Assembly: GCA_016840025.1 (NCBI GenBank)
Contig: JAEOTF010000100.1
Span: 1 to 5,201, forward strand
Length of the DNA: 5,201 nt
Direction: 5' to 3'
Source: Candidatus Hodarchaeota archaeon
GTDB lineage: Archaea; Asgardarchaeota; Heimdallarchaeia; Hodarchaeales; YT1-039
Shown: piece after piece, positions 1-5,073 of the stretch
How the letters are laid out: every line of letters starts with the position of its first letter
Position numbering within the stretch: position 1 is the first letter of the stretch
Notes under the pieces: model-generated
Databases searched by the model: none
Seen by the model: the letters and a program-made list of their open reading frames with translations, nothing else
Told to the model about the DNA's origin: nothing
Made by a program: the position numbers and the translations under genes

Positions 1-137
1 GTGAGGATAAAATCATCGATTTGATTTTCAACTGAAGAACGACCTTTCAATTTTACATTATGTCTAACATCATAACCTTTTGATTTGAAAAGTTCTGTAA
101 CAAGTAATTCTAAATTCAAACCTTTTTGGGATTCCAC
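1..137 (-). CDS. Mrr-like PD-(D/E)XK restriction endonuclease-like protein, N-terminal part (runs off window)
   Basis: Reading the minus strand from GTG at 137 gives 45 uninterrupted codons to the window edge, so the C-terminal part is missing. The visible residues fit the start of an Mrr-type nuclease domain: helix A (GLNLELLVTELFKSKGY, about residues 6-22) carries the conserved Glu10; the strand VRHNVKLKG follows; then GRSSVENQID (32-41) matches the G.SG..H.ID motif of Mrr-like enzymes with Asp41 as the expected metal ligand. The E-x-K strand should lie just outside the window. GTG is chosen because an in-frame TAA lies 14 codons upstream with no better start between, and a TATA-like element sits about 23 nt upstream, which suits a leaderless message. 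It is divergent from the winged-helix gene at 267. The fold call is fairly firm; the biological role (restriction, repair or element maintenance) cannot be told. Confidence 0.75.
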   Translation of the reverse strand, partial: MESQKGLNLELLVTELFKSKGYDVRHNVKLKGRSSVENQIDDFIL

Positions 138-154
138 TTCCCTATCACTACTTC

Positions 155-164
155 TATATAAAAT
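155..164 (-). promoter_or_regulatory. TATA box for the Mrr-like gene (leaderless)
   Basis: The minus strand reads ATTTTATATA here, centred about 23 nt before the GTG at 137. That is the spacing expected between an archaeal TATA box and the transcription start, so transcription would begin at or next to the start codon. No convincing Shine-Dalgarno sequence lies between, which is consistent with a leaderless transcript. Confidence 0.5.
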
Positions 165-234
165 ACTATCTTAAATCAAGATAATTTTTGTGTAAGTATA
201 ATAACTAAACATACTCACAATCTCATCGTCACAA

Positions 235-241
235 TTTATTT
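235..241 (+). promoter_or_regulatory. Possible TATA element for the winged-helix gene
   Basis: TTTATTT lies about 28 nt before the ATG at 267, and no Shine-Dalgarno sequence precedes that ATG, so a leaderless or near-leaderless message is possible. A second candidate, GTATAATA near 196-203, would give a leader of about 40 nt. The sequence does not decide between them. Confidence 0.25.
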
Positions 242-266
242 CAATTCAGAATGAAAATATCTAATT

Positions 267-581
267 ATGTCCGGGAGAAGAAATAAAATTCGATATTCCC
301 GGATATGGCTTTATATAAAAATATTCGAGTATATGCTTACTACAATTACAGATTTTAGTGGATTTTCAGCATATCATCTGATGCACAATATTCCGGGTTT
401 ACCTTCGCAAAGACAAGATAGGTTTAATTTAATTCTCGAAAGTATGGTAGAAAATAAACATATCAAGATCAGTGCAAAGACTCCAAATGCTACCTATTAT
501 CAGATTACCGAAGAAGGAAGAGACTGGTATTTTCAATTAGGGAAAAAGATGATGAAGTTTGAAGAGTCACTTAGAAATTAA
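267..581 (+). CDS. Small winged-helix DNA-binding protein, probable transcriptional regulator
   Basis: A 104-residue protein with the layout of a compact archaeal winged helix. Helix 1 is around residues 12-25 (RIWLYIKIFEYMLTT). A turn and helix 2 (SAYHLMHNIPG, about 34-44) precede a probable recognition helix (QRQDRFNLILESMVENKHI, about 48-66). The wing includes YYQITEEG (about 77-84), and a basic C-terminal helix follows. The ITEEGR turn is typical of ArnR/PadR-like and related wHTH families. There are no cysteines or ligand domains, so it probably binds DNA as a dimer. It is divergent from the Mrr-like gene at 137, the usual place for a regulator of that gene, although this is inference. 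The start at 267 has no ribosome binding site; Met23 is an alternative but would cut helix 1. Its TAA shares the bases TTAA with the stop of the gene on the other strand. Confidence 0.8.
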   Translation: MSGRRNKIRYSRIWLYIKIFEYMLTTITDFSGFSAYHLMHNIPGLPSQRQDRFNLILESMVENKHIKISAKTPNATYYQITEEGRDWYFQLGKKMMKFEESLRN

Positions 582-1387
582 GCAATGAAAAGAACATTAT
601 ATCTATTATCCTTCTTTATTATCAAGTCAAACCCAGTTTGTCTAAGTCTGTTCCTCCTATTTTTTACATAATTTATACAATCAGGTGTAAAAGTGGAATT
701 TGAAACTAATATTATTCTATTGAATTGTATATCTGCTGTAAAAAATCTAAGATAAAACGGAACTCTAAAAGAATCCAAGATTTCATTCTTAAAGTTTTCA
801 ATATCTTTTGAGGTAATAGGTTCTTTTTGAGTAAATTCTTTAGCAGCAATATATTTTGTTCCTTCCAAACTTTTCATCATTTTTCTTTCTTCTTCAGAAT
901 ATTCTGATGATTTCATCTTTCCAATAAAAACATCAAAAAGATGACTAGTTTTCTTTCCATTAACATTTACATTAATGAAATTCTTTTTTATCATATTCCA
1001 ATCAAATTCCTTTAATCTAGCATCAACGTCGATGAATACTTCCAAAGTTTTATTCAATAGTTGTTCTTGTGATGTGTTACCTATCGCAGGTAACATTTCA
1101 AATTTTAAAACATAGGAGCTTTTGAAAAAGTTTGTTCCCCATTTATTTAATCTTTTAAACACTGGTATGCCGTTTCCTAATACAAAAATGAGCGAAATGA
1201 TCTTTAAAAAATAAACAAGCCCACTAAAATACTCAGTATGGAAGAAAGTATCGTTTATTACACTAAATGCGAAGGTAAGAACAAAAACAATTCCACCAAT
1301 TATTGCGATTTGAGTATCCTCAAGTAATAAATAGATTTCTTCTGAATACTCTAGAAATACAGCTAAAGGACTAGTTTCTCTTTCCAT
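578..1387 (-). CDS. Two-TM membrane protein with cytoplasmic Mrr-like nuclease-fold domain (E-x-K degenerate to A-A-K)
   Basis: A 269-residue protein with no exact relative that I recognise. Two hydrophobic helices at about 27-44 and 57-77 form a hairpin, and the basic stretch KRLNKW after the second suggests that the long C-terminal part is cytoplasmic. That part follows the Mrr-type PD-(D/E)XK order: helix A (QLLNKTLEVF, Glu116), strand and GKKTSHLFDVFIG with Asp152 as the metal-binding Asp, then KYIAAKEFTQKEPITSKDIENF (179-199). This last stretch aligns with the usual 'vECK....PIt..dv..F' but has Ala181 where Glu is normal and keeps Lys183. RIILVSNSTFT (224-234) and GFDLI (252-256) match the later conserved strands. 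The enzyme is therefore either inactive or uses another acidic residue. The ATG has a GGTGA ribosome binding site 6 nt upstream. It is convergent with the winged-helix gene and divergent from the operon starting at 1572. Confidence 0.8.
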   Translation of the reverse strand: MERETSPLAVFLEYSEEIYLLLEDTQIAIIGGIVFVLTFAFSVINDTFFHTEYFSGLVYFLKIISLIFVLGNGIPVFKRLNKWGTNFFKSSYVLKFEMLPAIGNTSQEQLLNKTLEVFIDVDARLKEFDWNMIKKNFINVNVNGKKTSHLFDVFIGKMKSSEYSEEERKMMKSLEGTKYIAAKEFTQKEPITSKDIENFKNEILDSFRVPFYLRFFTADIQFNRIILVSNSTFTPDCINYVKNRRNRLRQTGFDLIIKKDNRYNVLFIA

Positions 1388-1393
1388 ACATAT

Positions 1394-1428
1394 TCACCAA
1401 TTGTTCTAACTCATTTTGTATTATAAAC
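1394..1428 (-). promoter_or_regulatory. TATA box and ribosome binding site for the membrane nuclease-like gene
   Basis: On the minus strand GTTTATAATA (about 1419-1428) is a good TATA-like element, and GGTGA at 1394-1398 lies 6 nt before the ATG at 1387, a standard Shine-Dalgarno match. The predicted start of transcription would fall only a few nucleotides ahead of the ribosome binding site, giving a very short leader. Confidence 0.5.
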
Positions 1429-1495
1429 ACACATAGAACAAAGTTCTAGGTTGTATGAAATAACCTCTTTACACCATTAAATAAGTTTCAACGGA

Positions 1496-1503
1496 TTATA
1501 AAA
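1496..1503 (+). promoter_or_regulatory. TATA box of the small ORF / DUF2130-like operon
   Basis: TTATAAAA is a strong archaeal TATA match in the divergent region. It predicts transcription starting near 1523-1528 and a leader of about 45 nt before the ATG at 1572. The leader can fold into the hairpin listed at 1527-1560. Confidence 0.5.
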
Positions 1504-1526
1504 CTAAATAAGTTGTTTTCCTTACT

Positions 1527-1560
1527 AGCGTGAATCGGCTGATAATGGTCGGGAAACGCT
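1527..1560 (+). other. Possible leader hairpin with symmetric internal loop
   Basis: AGCGT (1527-1531) pairs with ACGCT (1556-1560). Inside, CGGC (1536-1539) pairs with GTCG (1548-1551) using one G-U pair. Between the two stems is a 4x4 internal loop (GAAT facing GGAA) and the apical loop is TGATAATG. The hairpin would sit at the 5' end of the predicted transcript and end directly against the GGTGA ribosome binding site (1561-1565). It was found by eye and the stems are short, so it may be chance. Confidence 0.3.
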
Positions 1561-1571
1561 GGTGAAAAAAT

Positions 1572-1766
1572 ATGAGTAAAAACGAATACATCCCCGGAAT
1601 TACTTTCCTAACCTGTGGAGATGGAAAGCGCATAAGAGATAAGATGATTATCTCATACCCTATCTTTGGTTTTGTTAACCCCAAAGAAAAAAATGTGGAA
1701 CGAAGTAAAACTCGTTGCAATGTAAAGAAACACCGAGGAGGCAAATCACAGTGGTTAATGTATTAA
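1572..1766 (+). CDS. Small basic protein of unknown function, translationally coupled to the downstream nuclease gene
   Basis: A 64-residue ORF that I do not recognise. The start is well supported: GGTGA at 1561-1565 sits 6 nt before the ATG, the same motif and spacing as at the gene starting at 1387, and a TATA box lies upstream. The protein is rich in Lys and Arg, especially its second half (PKEKNVERSKTRCNVKKHRG), with a short hydrophobic stretch around residues 26-35 (IISYPIFGFV). It has two isolated Cys (15 and 49) and no recognisable zinc motif. Its last codons overlap the preferred GTG start of the DUF2130-like gene by 16 nt and contain that gene's ribosome binding site, so ribosomes finishing here could reinitiate there. 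It could be a real nucleic-acid-binding partner or simply a leader peptide whose translation controls the next gene. Confidence 0.5.
   Translation: MSKNEYIPGITFLTCGDGKRIRDKMIISYPIFGFVNPKEKNVERSKTRCNVKKHRGGKSQWLMY
1735..1741 (+). promoter_or_regulatory. Strong Shine-Dalgarno sequence that fixes the start of the DUF2130-like gene
   Basis: GAGGAGG ends 9 nt before the GTG at 1751. The longer reading from TTG at 1715 has no ribosome binding site, and this site would then lie inside its coding sequence. GTG 1751 also puts the CPLCG motif at residues 7-11, close to the N-terminus, where such one-sided zinc knuckles normally occur. Confidence 0.7.
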
Positions 1767-2893
1767 CTTGTCCACTTTGTGGAAGCCAAATCGAAGATTC
1801 CCAATTGTTAATTGATGCAGAGGTTATCAAGTTTCTTAAAAAATTAAAAAAGGACAATACACTGAATCCATTTCTTAAAATATCTTCAAAATACATTGAT
1901 ATTGCTTCTCAGACAGGTGCAACATCTGCATTAGTCTCTAAAGGAATCAATATAATGAAAGAAGAAGTAAAAGATGCTGCCTCTACTGAATTAAATAATG
2001 TTGTTGCAACGCTTCCCTCTGTCATTCAAGAAACTTTAATAGAACAAATTCCAAACCCCGAAGCATTGTCATTAGCTTCCACGGAATTGAATAAAATTGT
2101 ACTTGCACTACCATCAATAATCCAAGAAACATTAAAAGACAAAATCCCTAATCCTGATACACTTACAGCACTTGCAAATGCATTACCTGAGCTTTTAATA
2201 TATACACAGAGATTAATTGAACAAAAAACAGTTCCCAGTATTAAAGGTGAACGCGCAGAACAGGAACTTGCAGATGAATTATCAGATTTCTTTCCAGAAG
2301 ATATTGTTACACGTCTTGGAAAAAGCGGAGAAAGTGACATTTTACTAAATCCAAGGAGAAACGGTGTTACTACTGGAATCGAAGTAATCATTGAATCAAA
2401 AGATACCAAAAAATGGAATAGATCGTATATTTCTACAGTTCGCAAACATATGGCTAATAAAAATACTCAATATGCAATTCTCTCTGTAGAAACAATGCCA
2501 AGAGGTTCTAATGGTTACCTATCTGATAATTATGAAGAAGGTGTAATTTTTATAACAAAGCGTTCAAACACAATTATGGTCTATGGTGCTTTAAGAGAAA
2601 TTTTACTCCATCAATACTTTCTAGGAAAGAAGGTGTCAAACCTTCAGGTAGCTCTTTCTGATAAACGAATACAAGGTGCAATAAACACAGCTTTACTGAG
2701 TGTTAAACCCTTACAGGATATTAGAAAAAGTGCAAGACAAATAAAAAATTGTGCAGACAAAATAATAACAAAAGCAGATAACGTCGAAGATGGTATCAAA
2801 CTTAGTATTCAAGATATGCAAAAAGAGATTCAATCAACATTAAACCTATTCAATGACCCTAAATTTAATTCCGACGTACAAATTATTCAATAG
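1751..2893 (+). CDS. DUF2130-like PD-(D/E)XK nuclease with N-terminal CxxC knuckle and internal duplication
   Basis: A 380-residue protein counted from GTG 1751 (the ORF can be extended to TTG 1715, adding 12 residues). Order: CPLCG knuckle (Cys7, Cys10); a helical region holding two tandem 32-residue repeats (about 77-108 and 109-140); a nuclease domain at about 165-290; and a helical, probably coiled-coil tail (about 310-370). The nuclease part closely follows DUF2130, a PD-(D/E)XK family related to RmuC: KGERAEQELADEL (Glu in helix A), FFPEDIVTRLGKSGESDIL (Asp196), then GIEVIIESKDTKKW with the E-x-K pair Glu215 and Lys217. NTQYAILSVETMPRG and EEGVIFIT complete the core. All catalytic residues are present, so it should be active. 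RmuC-type proteins are linked to limiting recombination and DNA rearrangement, but the substrate here is unknown. It follows the 64-aa ORF with a 16-nt overlap and ends at a T-rich terminator. Confidence 0.88.
   Translation: MVNVLTCPLCGSQIEDSQLLIDAEVIKFLKKLKKDNTLNPFLKISSKYIDIASQTGATSALVSKGINIMKEEVKDAASTELNNVVATLPSVIQETLIEQIPNPEALSLASTELNKIVLALPSIIQETLKDKIPNPDTLTALANALPELLIYTQRLIEQKTVPSIKGERAEQELADELSDFFPEDIVTRLGKSGESDILLNPRRNGVTTGIEVIIESKDTKKWNRSYISTVRKHMANKNTQYAILSVETMPRGSNGYLSDNYEEGVIFITKRSNTIMVYGALREILLHQYFLGKKVSNLQVALSDKRIQGAINTALLSVKPLQDIRKSARQIKNCADKIITKADNVEDGIKLSIQDMQKEIQSTLNLFNDPKFNSDVQIIQ
1979..2170 (+). repeat. Two in-frame tandem copies of a 96-bp coding unit
   Basis: Copy 1 is 1979-2074 and copy 2 is 2075-2170. 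At protein level both read ASTELN.(I/V)V..LPS(V/I)IQETL...IPNP(E/D).L, about 65% identical with a period of exactly 32 codons. The DNA has drifted mostly at third positions, so the duplication is old and has been kept by selection on the protein. It lies in the helical arm ahead of the nuclease domain. Confidence 0.85.
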
Positions 2894-2917
2894 TCCTTTA
2901 TATCTAAAACACAAATA

Positions 2918-2934
2918 TTTTTTTTACAATTTTT
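2918..2934 (+). terminator. T-tract terminator after the DUF2130-like gene
   Basis: An 8-T run followed after four bases by a second run of five T, about 25-40 nt after the TAG. There is no hairpin. Archaeal RNA polymerase terminates at such U-rich stretches on their own. Confidence 0.55.
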
Positions 2935-3011
2935 CGCACAACGTACTATACCTAAACCCCAAAGAGGATGCGCATAAATCCCTATTTAACTGCTAACGAC
3001 ATAAGGTATAC

Positions 3012-3019
3012 TATAAAAT
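3012..3019 (+). promoter_or_regulatory. TATA box of the DUF3303-like gene
   Basis: TATAAAAT predicts transcription starting near 3040. It overlaps the upstream ATG at 3018, so that ATG cannot be the translation start of a message made from this promoter, which favours the ATG at 3060. Confidence 0.55.
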
Positions 3020-3059
3020 GAAAACGGCGCGCAATTTAAGTGTGAGAAAAAGTGAACGA

Positions 3060-3359
3060 ATGTTGTTTATGTCCGTATGTAAGCATACCGCTGAGATGTG
3101 TCCTGCTGGAATAGTGAGACCCGATAGAAAGTTCTCAACTAATCTGGAAGAGCACATAAAGAAAATCGGTATTAACCTCATTGGAGGTTACCTCGACGGC
3201 CCAGGTCACGAGTTCTACTTTATTTTTGAAACAGATGACCAATCAAAGCTCATGAATGTCCTTGTTCCCTTAATGCAGATTGGAGAAGTCAAGACTGTCC
3301 CAGTTGTCAAGTTTTCAGACGTTGTAGCTCTGACCAGGAAGATAGGTGTCCAGGAGTAG
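3060..3359 (+). CDS. Small ferredoxin-like alpha+beta protein, DUF3303-like
   Basis: The preferred reading is 99 residues from ATG 3060; an upstream in-frame ATG at 3018 lies inside the TATA box, and the extra 14 residues (MKTARNLSVRKSER) look unlike the family. The N-terminus MLFMSVCKHTAEMCPAG resembles the 'MLF.v.h.H..e.CP' opening of DUF3303-type proteins, and the middle (INLIGGYLDGPGHEFYFIFETDD) and the end (LVPLMQIGEVKTVPVVKFSDV) fit the same pattern: a beta-alpha-beta-beta-alpha-beta dimeric barrel related to antibiotic-biosynthesis-monooxygenase-like folds. No catalytic activity can be assigned. It has its own TATA box and terminator, so it is a single-gene unit lying between two nuclease genes. 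It looks like an ordinary cellular gene rather than part of a nuclease system, and it could be cargo or a surviving piece of chromosome. Confidence 0.75.
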   Translation: MLFMSVCKHTAEMCPAGIVRPDRKFSTNLEEHIKKIGINLIGGYLDGPGHEFYFIFETDDQSKLMNVLVPLMQIGEVKTVPVVKFSDVVALTRKIGVQE

Positions 3360-3379
3360 AAATGAAGCTCTAACCATAT

Positions 3380-3400
3380 AGGAACCTCATTCCTTTTTTT
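3380..3400 (+). terminator. Hairpin plus T-tract terminator after the DUF3303-like gene
   Basis: AGGAA (3380-3384) and TTCCT (3390-3394) form a 5-bp stem with loop CCTCA, running straight into seven T (3394-3400). It lies 20-40 nt after the stop. The short stem may be incidental; the T run alone would suffice in archaea. It separates this gene from the convergent gene ending at 3422. Confidence 0.55.
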
Positions 3401-3421
3401 ACAGTATGTGTGAGGATAAAA

Positions 3422-5011
3422 TTATGGATTCTTCATTTCTAATTGTTTTTCAAACTCGAATAATTCCTGATTTTTCTCTGTCAATGCTACTAAGAAAGTT
3501 CTTGCCTTCTTTGGTTGATTCCATATCTTTTGAAGAGTATCTCTTACTTCTTCTTCATCTCTTGCTCTTTGACAGACTTTTTGCACTGTAACATATTGTT
3601 CTACGTTTTTTTGTTGCAGTTGTTGGTTGAAGTCTGATGCTTTGAGGAGTTCTATCCTCATCCTATGAGCATATTGAGCTAGACTGATTTCTTCATCTCC
3701 AATTCTTATCTTAGAGTTCGGATCGAAAGCTCCACCTGCGAAGATGGGGATTACTCCTTGTTGAATGGCTTGACCATCTCCTGTATCTACTCCAAATTCT
3801 TGACTCCACTTAAGCACCTCTAAATGATCGTCAAGGTCTGCTTTTCTTACAAGTCCCCATTTGCTCTGAAGCACATAGGTGACCTCTTGGGTGAAAGGGC
3901 TTGACTTGGTAGTCCAAACTCTGTCTACCTCTGCATTTTGACGTCGTCCACCTACTGACCTAATAAGATGAAGTGTTATCCTTCGTTTATCCATTGAAGG
4001 ATCTCGATGATTCTGCGTCCTAAACTTTGCTCCCTGCGTGAATTTATCTAGGAACCATTCCACTGCAGCTTCCCAGTTATGACCTATTCTAGCGTTTCGT
4101 CCACCAGTTTTCCGAATATAATTTTCCTTTAACTTGATAGTAGCTCGTAGATCAAGCTCATCCAAAGATGTATGATAAAGGTATCTTTGTCCAAAGATAT
4201 GAATATCCTTAACATCTGAATACAATTGAAGAGTTCTTTTAATCGCAGAATCAAGCTGAGAATTAGTACATTTCAACTTATTCCGCAACATTTTCCTACT
4301 AGTTATCTCCCGCAGTTGAGCATCACTAATAACCTGATCCCTTACCATCCTCACACGCTGTCCAGTGATATTACTAGTAGATGGCTCCATCAACACCCTT
4401 TCTGTACGTTGAAACGCCTCACTGATAGCTTTCTTTCTAGAGAGACCATCATCAAGCCAAGTGATTAAAAATCCCCTAGTGAAAGGAGTCTGATGAGACT
4501 CACTTCTATAACCCCTAACATACACAAGTCCCTTACGCTCATACCTACGAACAGTACTCATAACATCAGGCTGATTAACTCCCTCACCCTTCAAAGCCTC
4601 ATACACGTCAAGAGAATAAAACGCCCTATCCCCATGCTCTCTAAGATAATCAATAATCCTCTGAGCCTTACTCAAACCCTTAGGAACCTTACCACTAAGA
4701 TACTCCACACCATAAGGAACAAACCTCACACCATCAATCTGAAGAGAATCAAAACCATCAGGACGAAGCACATACAAGAAAAACCCACGTTGACTAGAAA
4801 CAGTCCCAGCCCTACCACGAAAACGAGACAATCTCCCAAACTGCTCCACCTCACTCCGAAGAAGCCTCTCACCACGCCAAGCACGATAACAAGCAGACTC
4901 AACAGCTCTAGAACTCTTCCCAATCTCTATACTAATCTCATATACGCCACGAGGAACCCCATCACCCAACAAACCCAATACAGCAATCTGAGTCCGAGGC
5001 AACCTACCCAT
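3422..5011 (-). CDS. Multi-domain winged-helix / Mrr- or Hjc-like PD-(D/E)XK nuclease
   Basis: A 529-residue protein. Residues about 5-60 (PRTQIAVLGLLG...YEISIEIGKSSRAVESACYRAWRGERLL) form a helix-turn-helix resembling a winged helix. Residues 112-185 (SKAQRIIDYLREHG...SLDVYEALKG...VMSTVRRYERKGLVYV) form a second, clearer winged helix. Residues 225-285 may be a third helical DNA-binding unit. The nuclease domain is about 308-430: GHNWEAAVEWFLDKF (Glu314), RQNAEVDRVW (Asp363) and TYVLQSKWG with Gln382-x-Lys384. This Q-x-K version of the E-x-K motif is normal in Mrr-type enzymes. IPIFAGGAFDP matches the late Mrr strand. A charged helical tail follows. The layout suggests sequence- or structure-directed DNA binding feeding a nuclease. 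Base use changes along the gene: the coding strand is G/T-rich for about the first 240 codons and A/G-rich afterwards. It starts 62 nt from the tRNA-like att core. The exact family is not recognised. Confidence 0.85.
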   Translation of the reverse strand: MGRLPRTQIAVLGLLGDGVPRGVYEISIEIGKSSRAVESACYRAWRGERLLRSEVEQFGRLSRFRGRAGTVSSQRGFFLYVLRPDGFDSLQIDGVRFVPYGVEYLSGKVPKGLSKAQRIIDYLREHGDRAFYSLDVYEALKGEGVNQPDVMSTVRRYERKGLVYVRGYRSESHQTPFTRGFLITWLDDGLSRKKAISEAFQRTERVLMEPSTSNITGQRVRMVRDQVISDAQLREITSRKMLRNKLKCTNSQLDSAIKRTLQLYSDVKDIHIFGQRYLYHTSLDELDLRATIKLKENYIRKTGGRNARIGHNWEAAVEWFLDKFTQGAKFRTQNHRDPSMDKRRITLHLIRSVGGRRQNAEVDRVWTTKSSPFTQEVTYVLQSKWGLVRKADLDDHLEVLKWSQEFGVDTGDGQAIQQGVIPIFAGGAFDPNSKIRIGDEEISLAQYAHRMRIELLKASDFNQQLQQKNVEQYVTVQKVCQRARDEEEVRDTLQKIWNQPKKARTFLVALTEKNQELFEFEKQLEMKNP

Positions 5012-5038
5012 ATATACTCAAAACAACATAACTAACAT

Positions 5039-5047
5039 ACAATAAAA
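5039..5047 (-). promoter_or_regulatory. Possible TATA element for the 529-aa nuclease gene
   Basis: The minus strand reads TTTTTATTG about 30 nt before the ATG at 5011, placing the transcription start within some 5-10 nt of the start codon. No Shine-Dalgarno sequence is present, so this would be a near-leaderless message. The match is only moderate. Confidence 0.3.
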
Positions 5048-5073
5048 AATAACGCATGTTGAAATGAGACACT

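Noticed and set aside
251..286. 11-codon upstream ORF (ATG 251) overlapping the winged-helix start
   Set aside because: It has no ribosome binding site, and a leaderless start near 265 would leave it outside the message. It is too short to support.
1075..1095. Perfect 7-bp inverted repeat (TGTTACC / GGTAACA, 7-nt loop)
   Set aside because: It lies in the middle of the membrane nuclease-like gene with no T tract or gene end nearby; the bases are explained by coding for LPAIGNT.
1496..1896. Two minus-strand ORFs (82 and 73 aa) across the small ORF and the start of the DUF2130-like gene
   Set aside because: They have no ribosome binding site or promoter and they overlap a better supported operon start. 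Their hydrophobic content is what antisense of Lys-rich coding gives.
2026..2445. 139-aa minus-strand ORF inside the DUF2130-like gene
   Set aside because: It is a shadow of the coding frame, Ser/Val/Ile-rich with no motif, and the plus strand carries the catalytic E-x-K set.
4486..4501. Perfect 6-bp hairpin (GAGTCT-GATG-AGACTC)
   Set aside because: It is inside the 529-aa coding region, away from gene ends and domain borders; one such palindrome in 5 kb is expected by chance.
4493..5035. 180-aa plus-strand ORF opposite the 529-aa nuclease gene
   Set aside because: Its translation is a low-complexity mix of T, N, I, L, P and R produced by the strand skew of the opposite gene. It has no domain pattern, and the minus-strand gene has clear motifs.
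5041..5073. Remaining body of a tRNA gene upstream of the CCA end
   Set aside because: The sequence is A+T-rich with no D arm, anticodon arm or GGGGCCG acceptor partner within 90 nt, so no complete tRNA gene is present.
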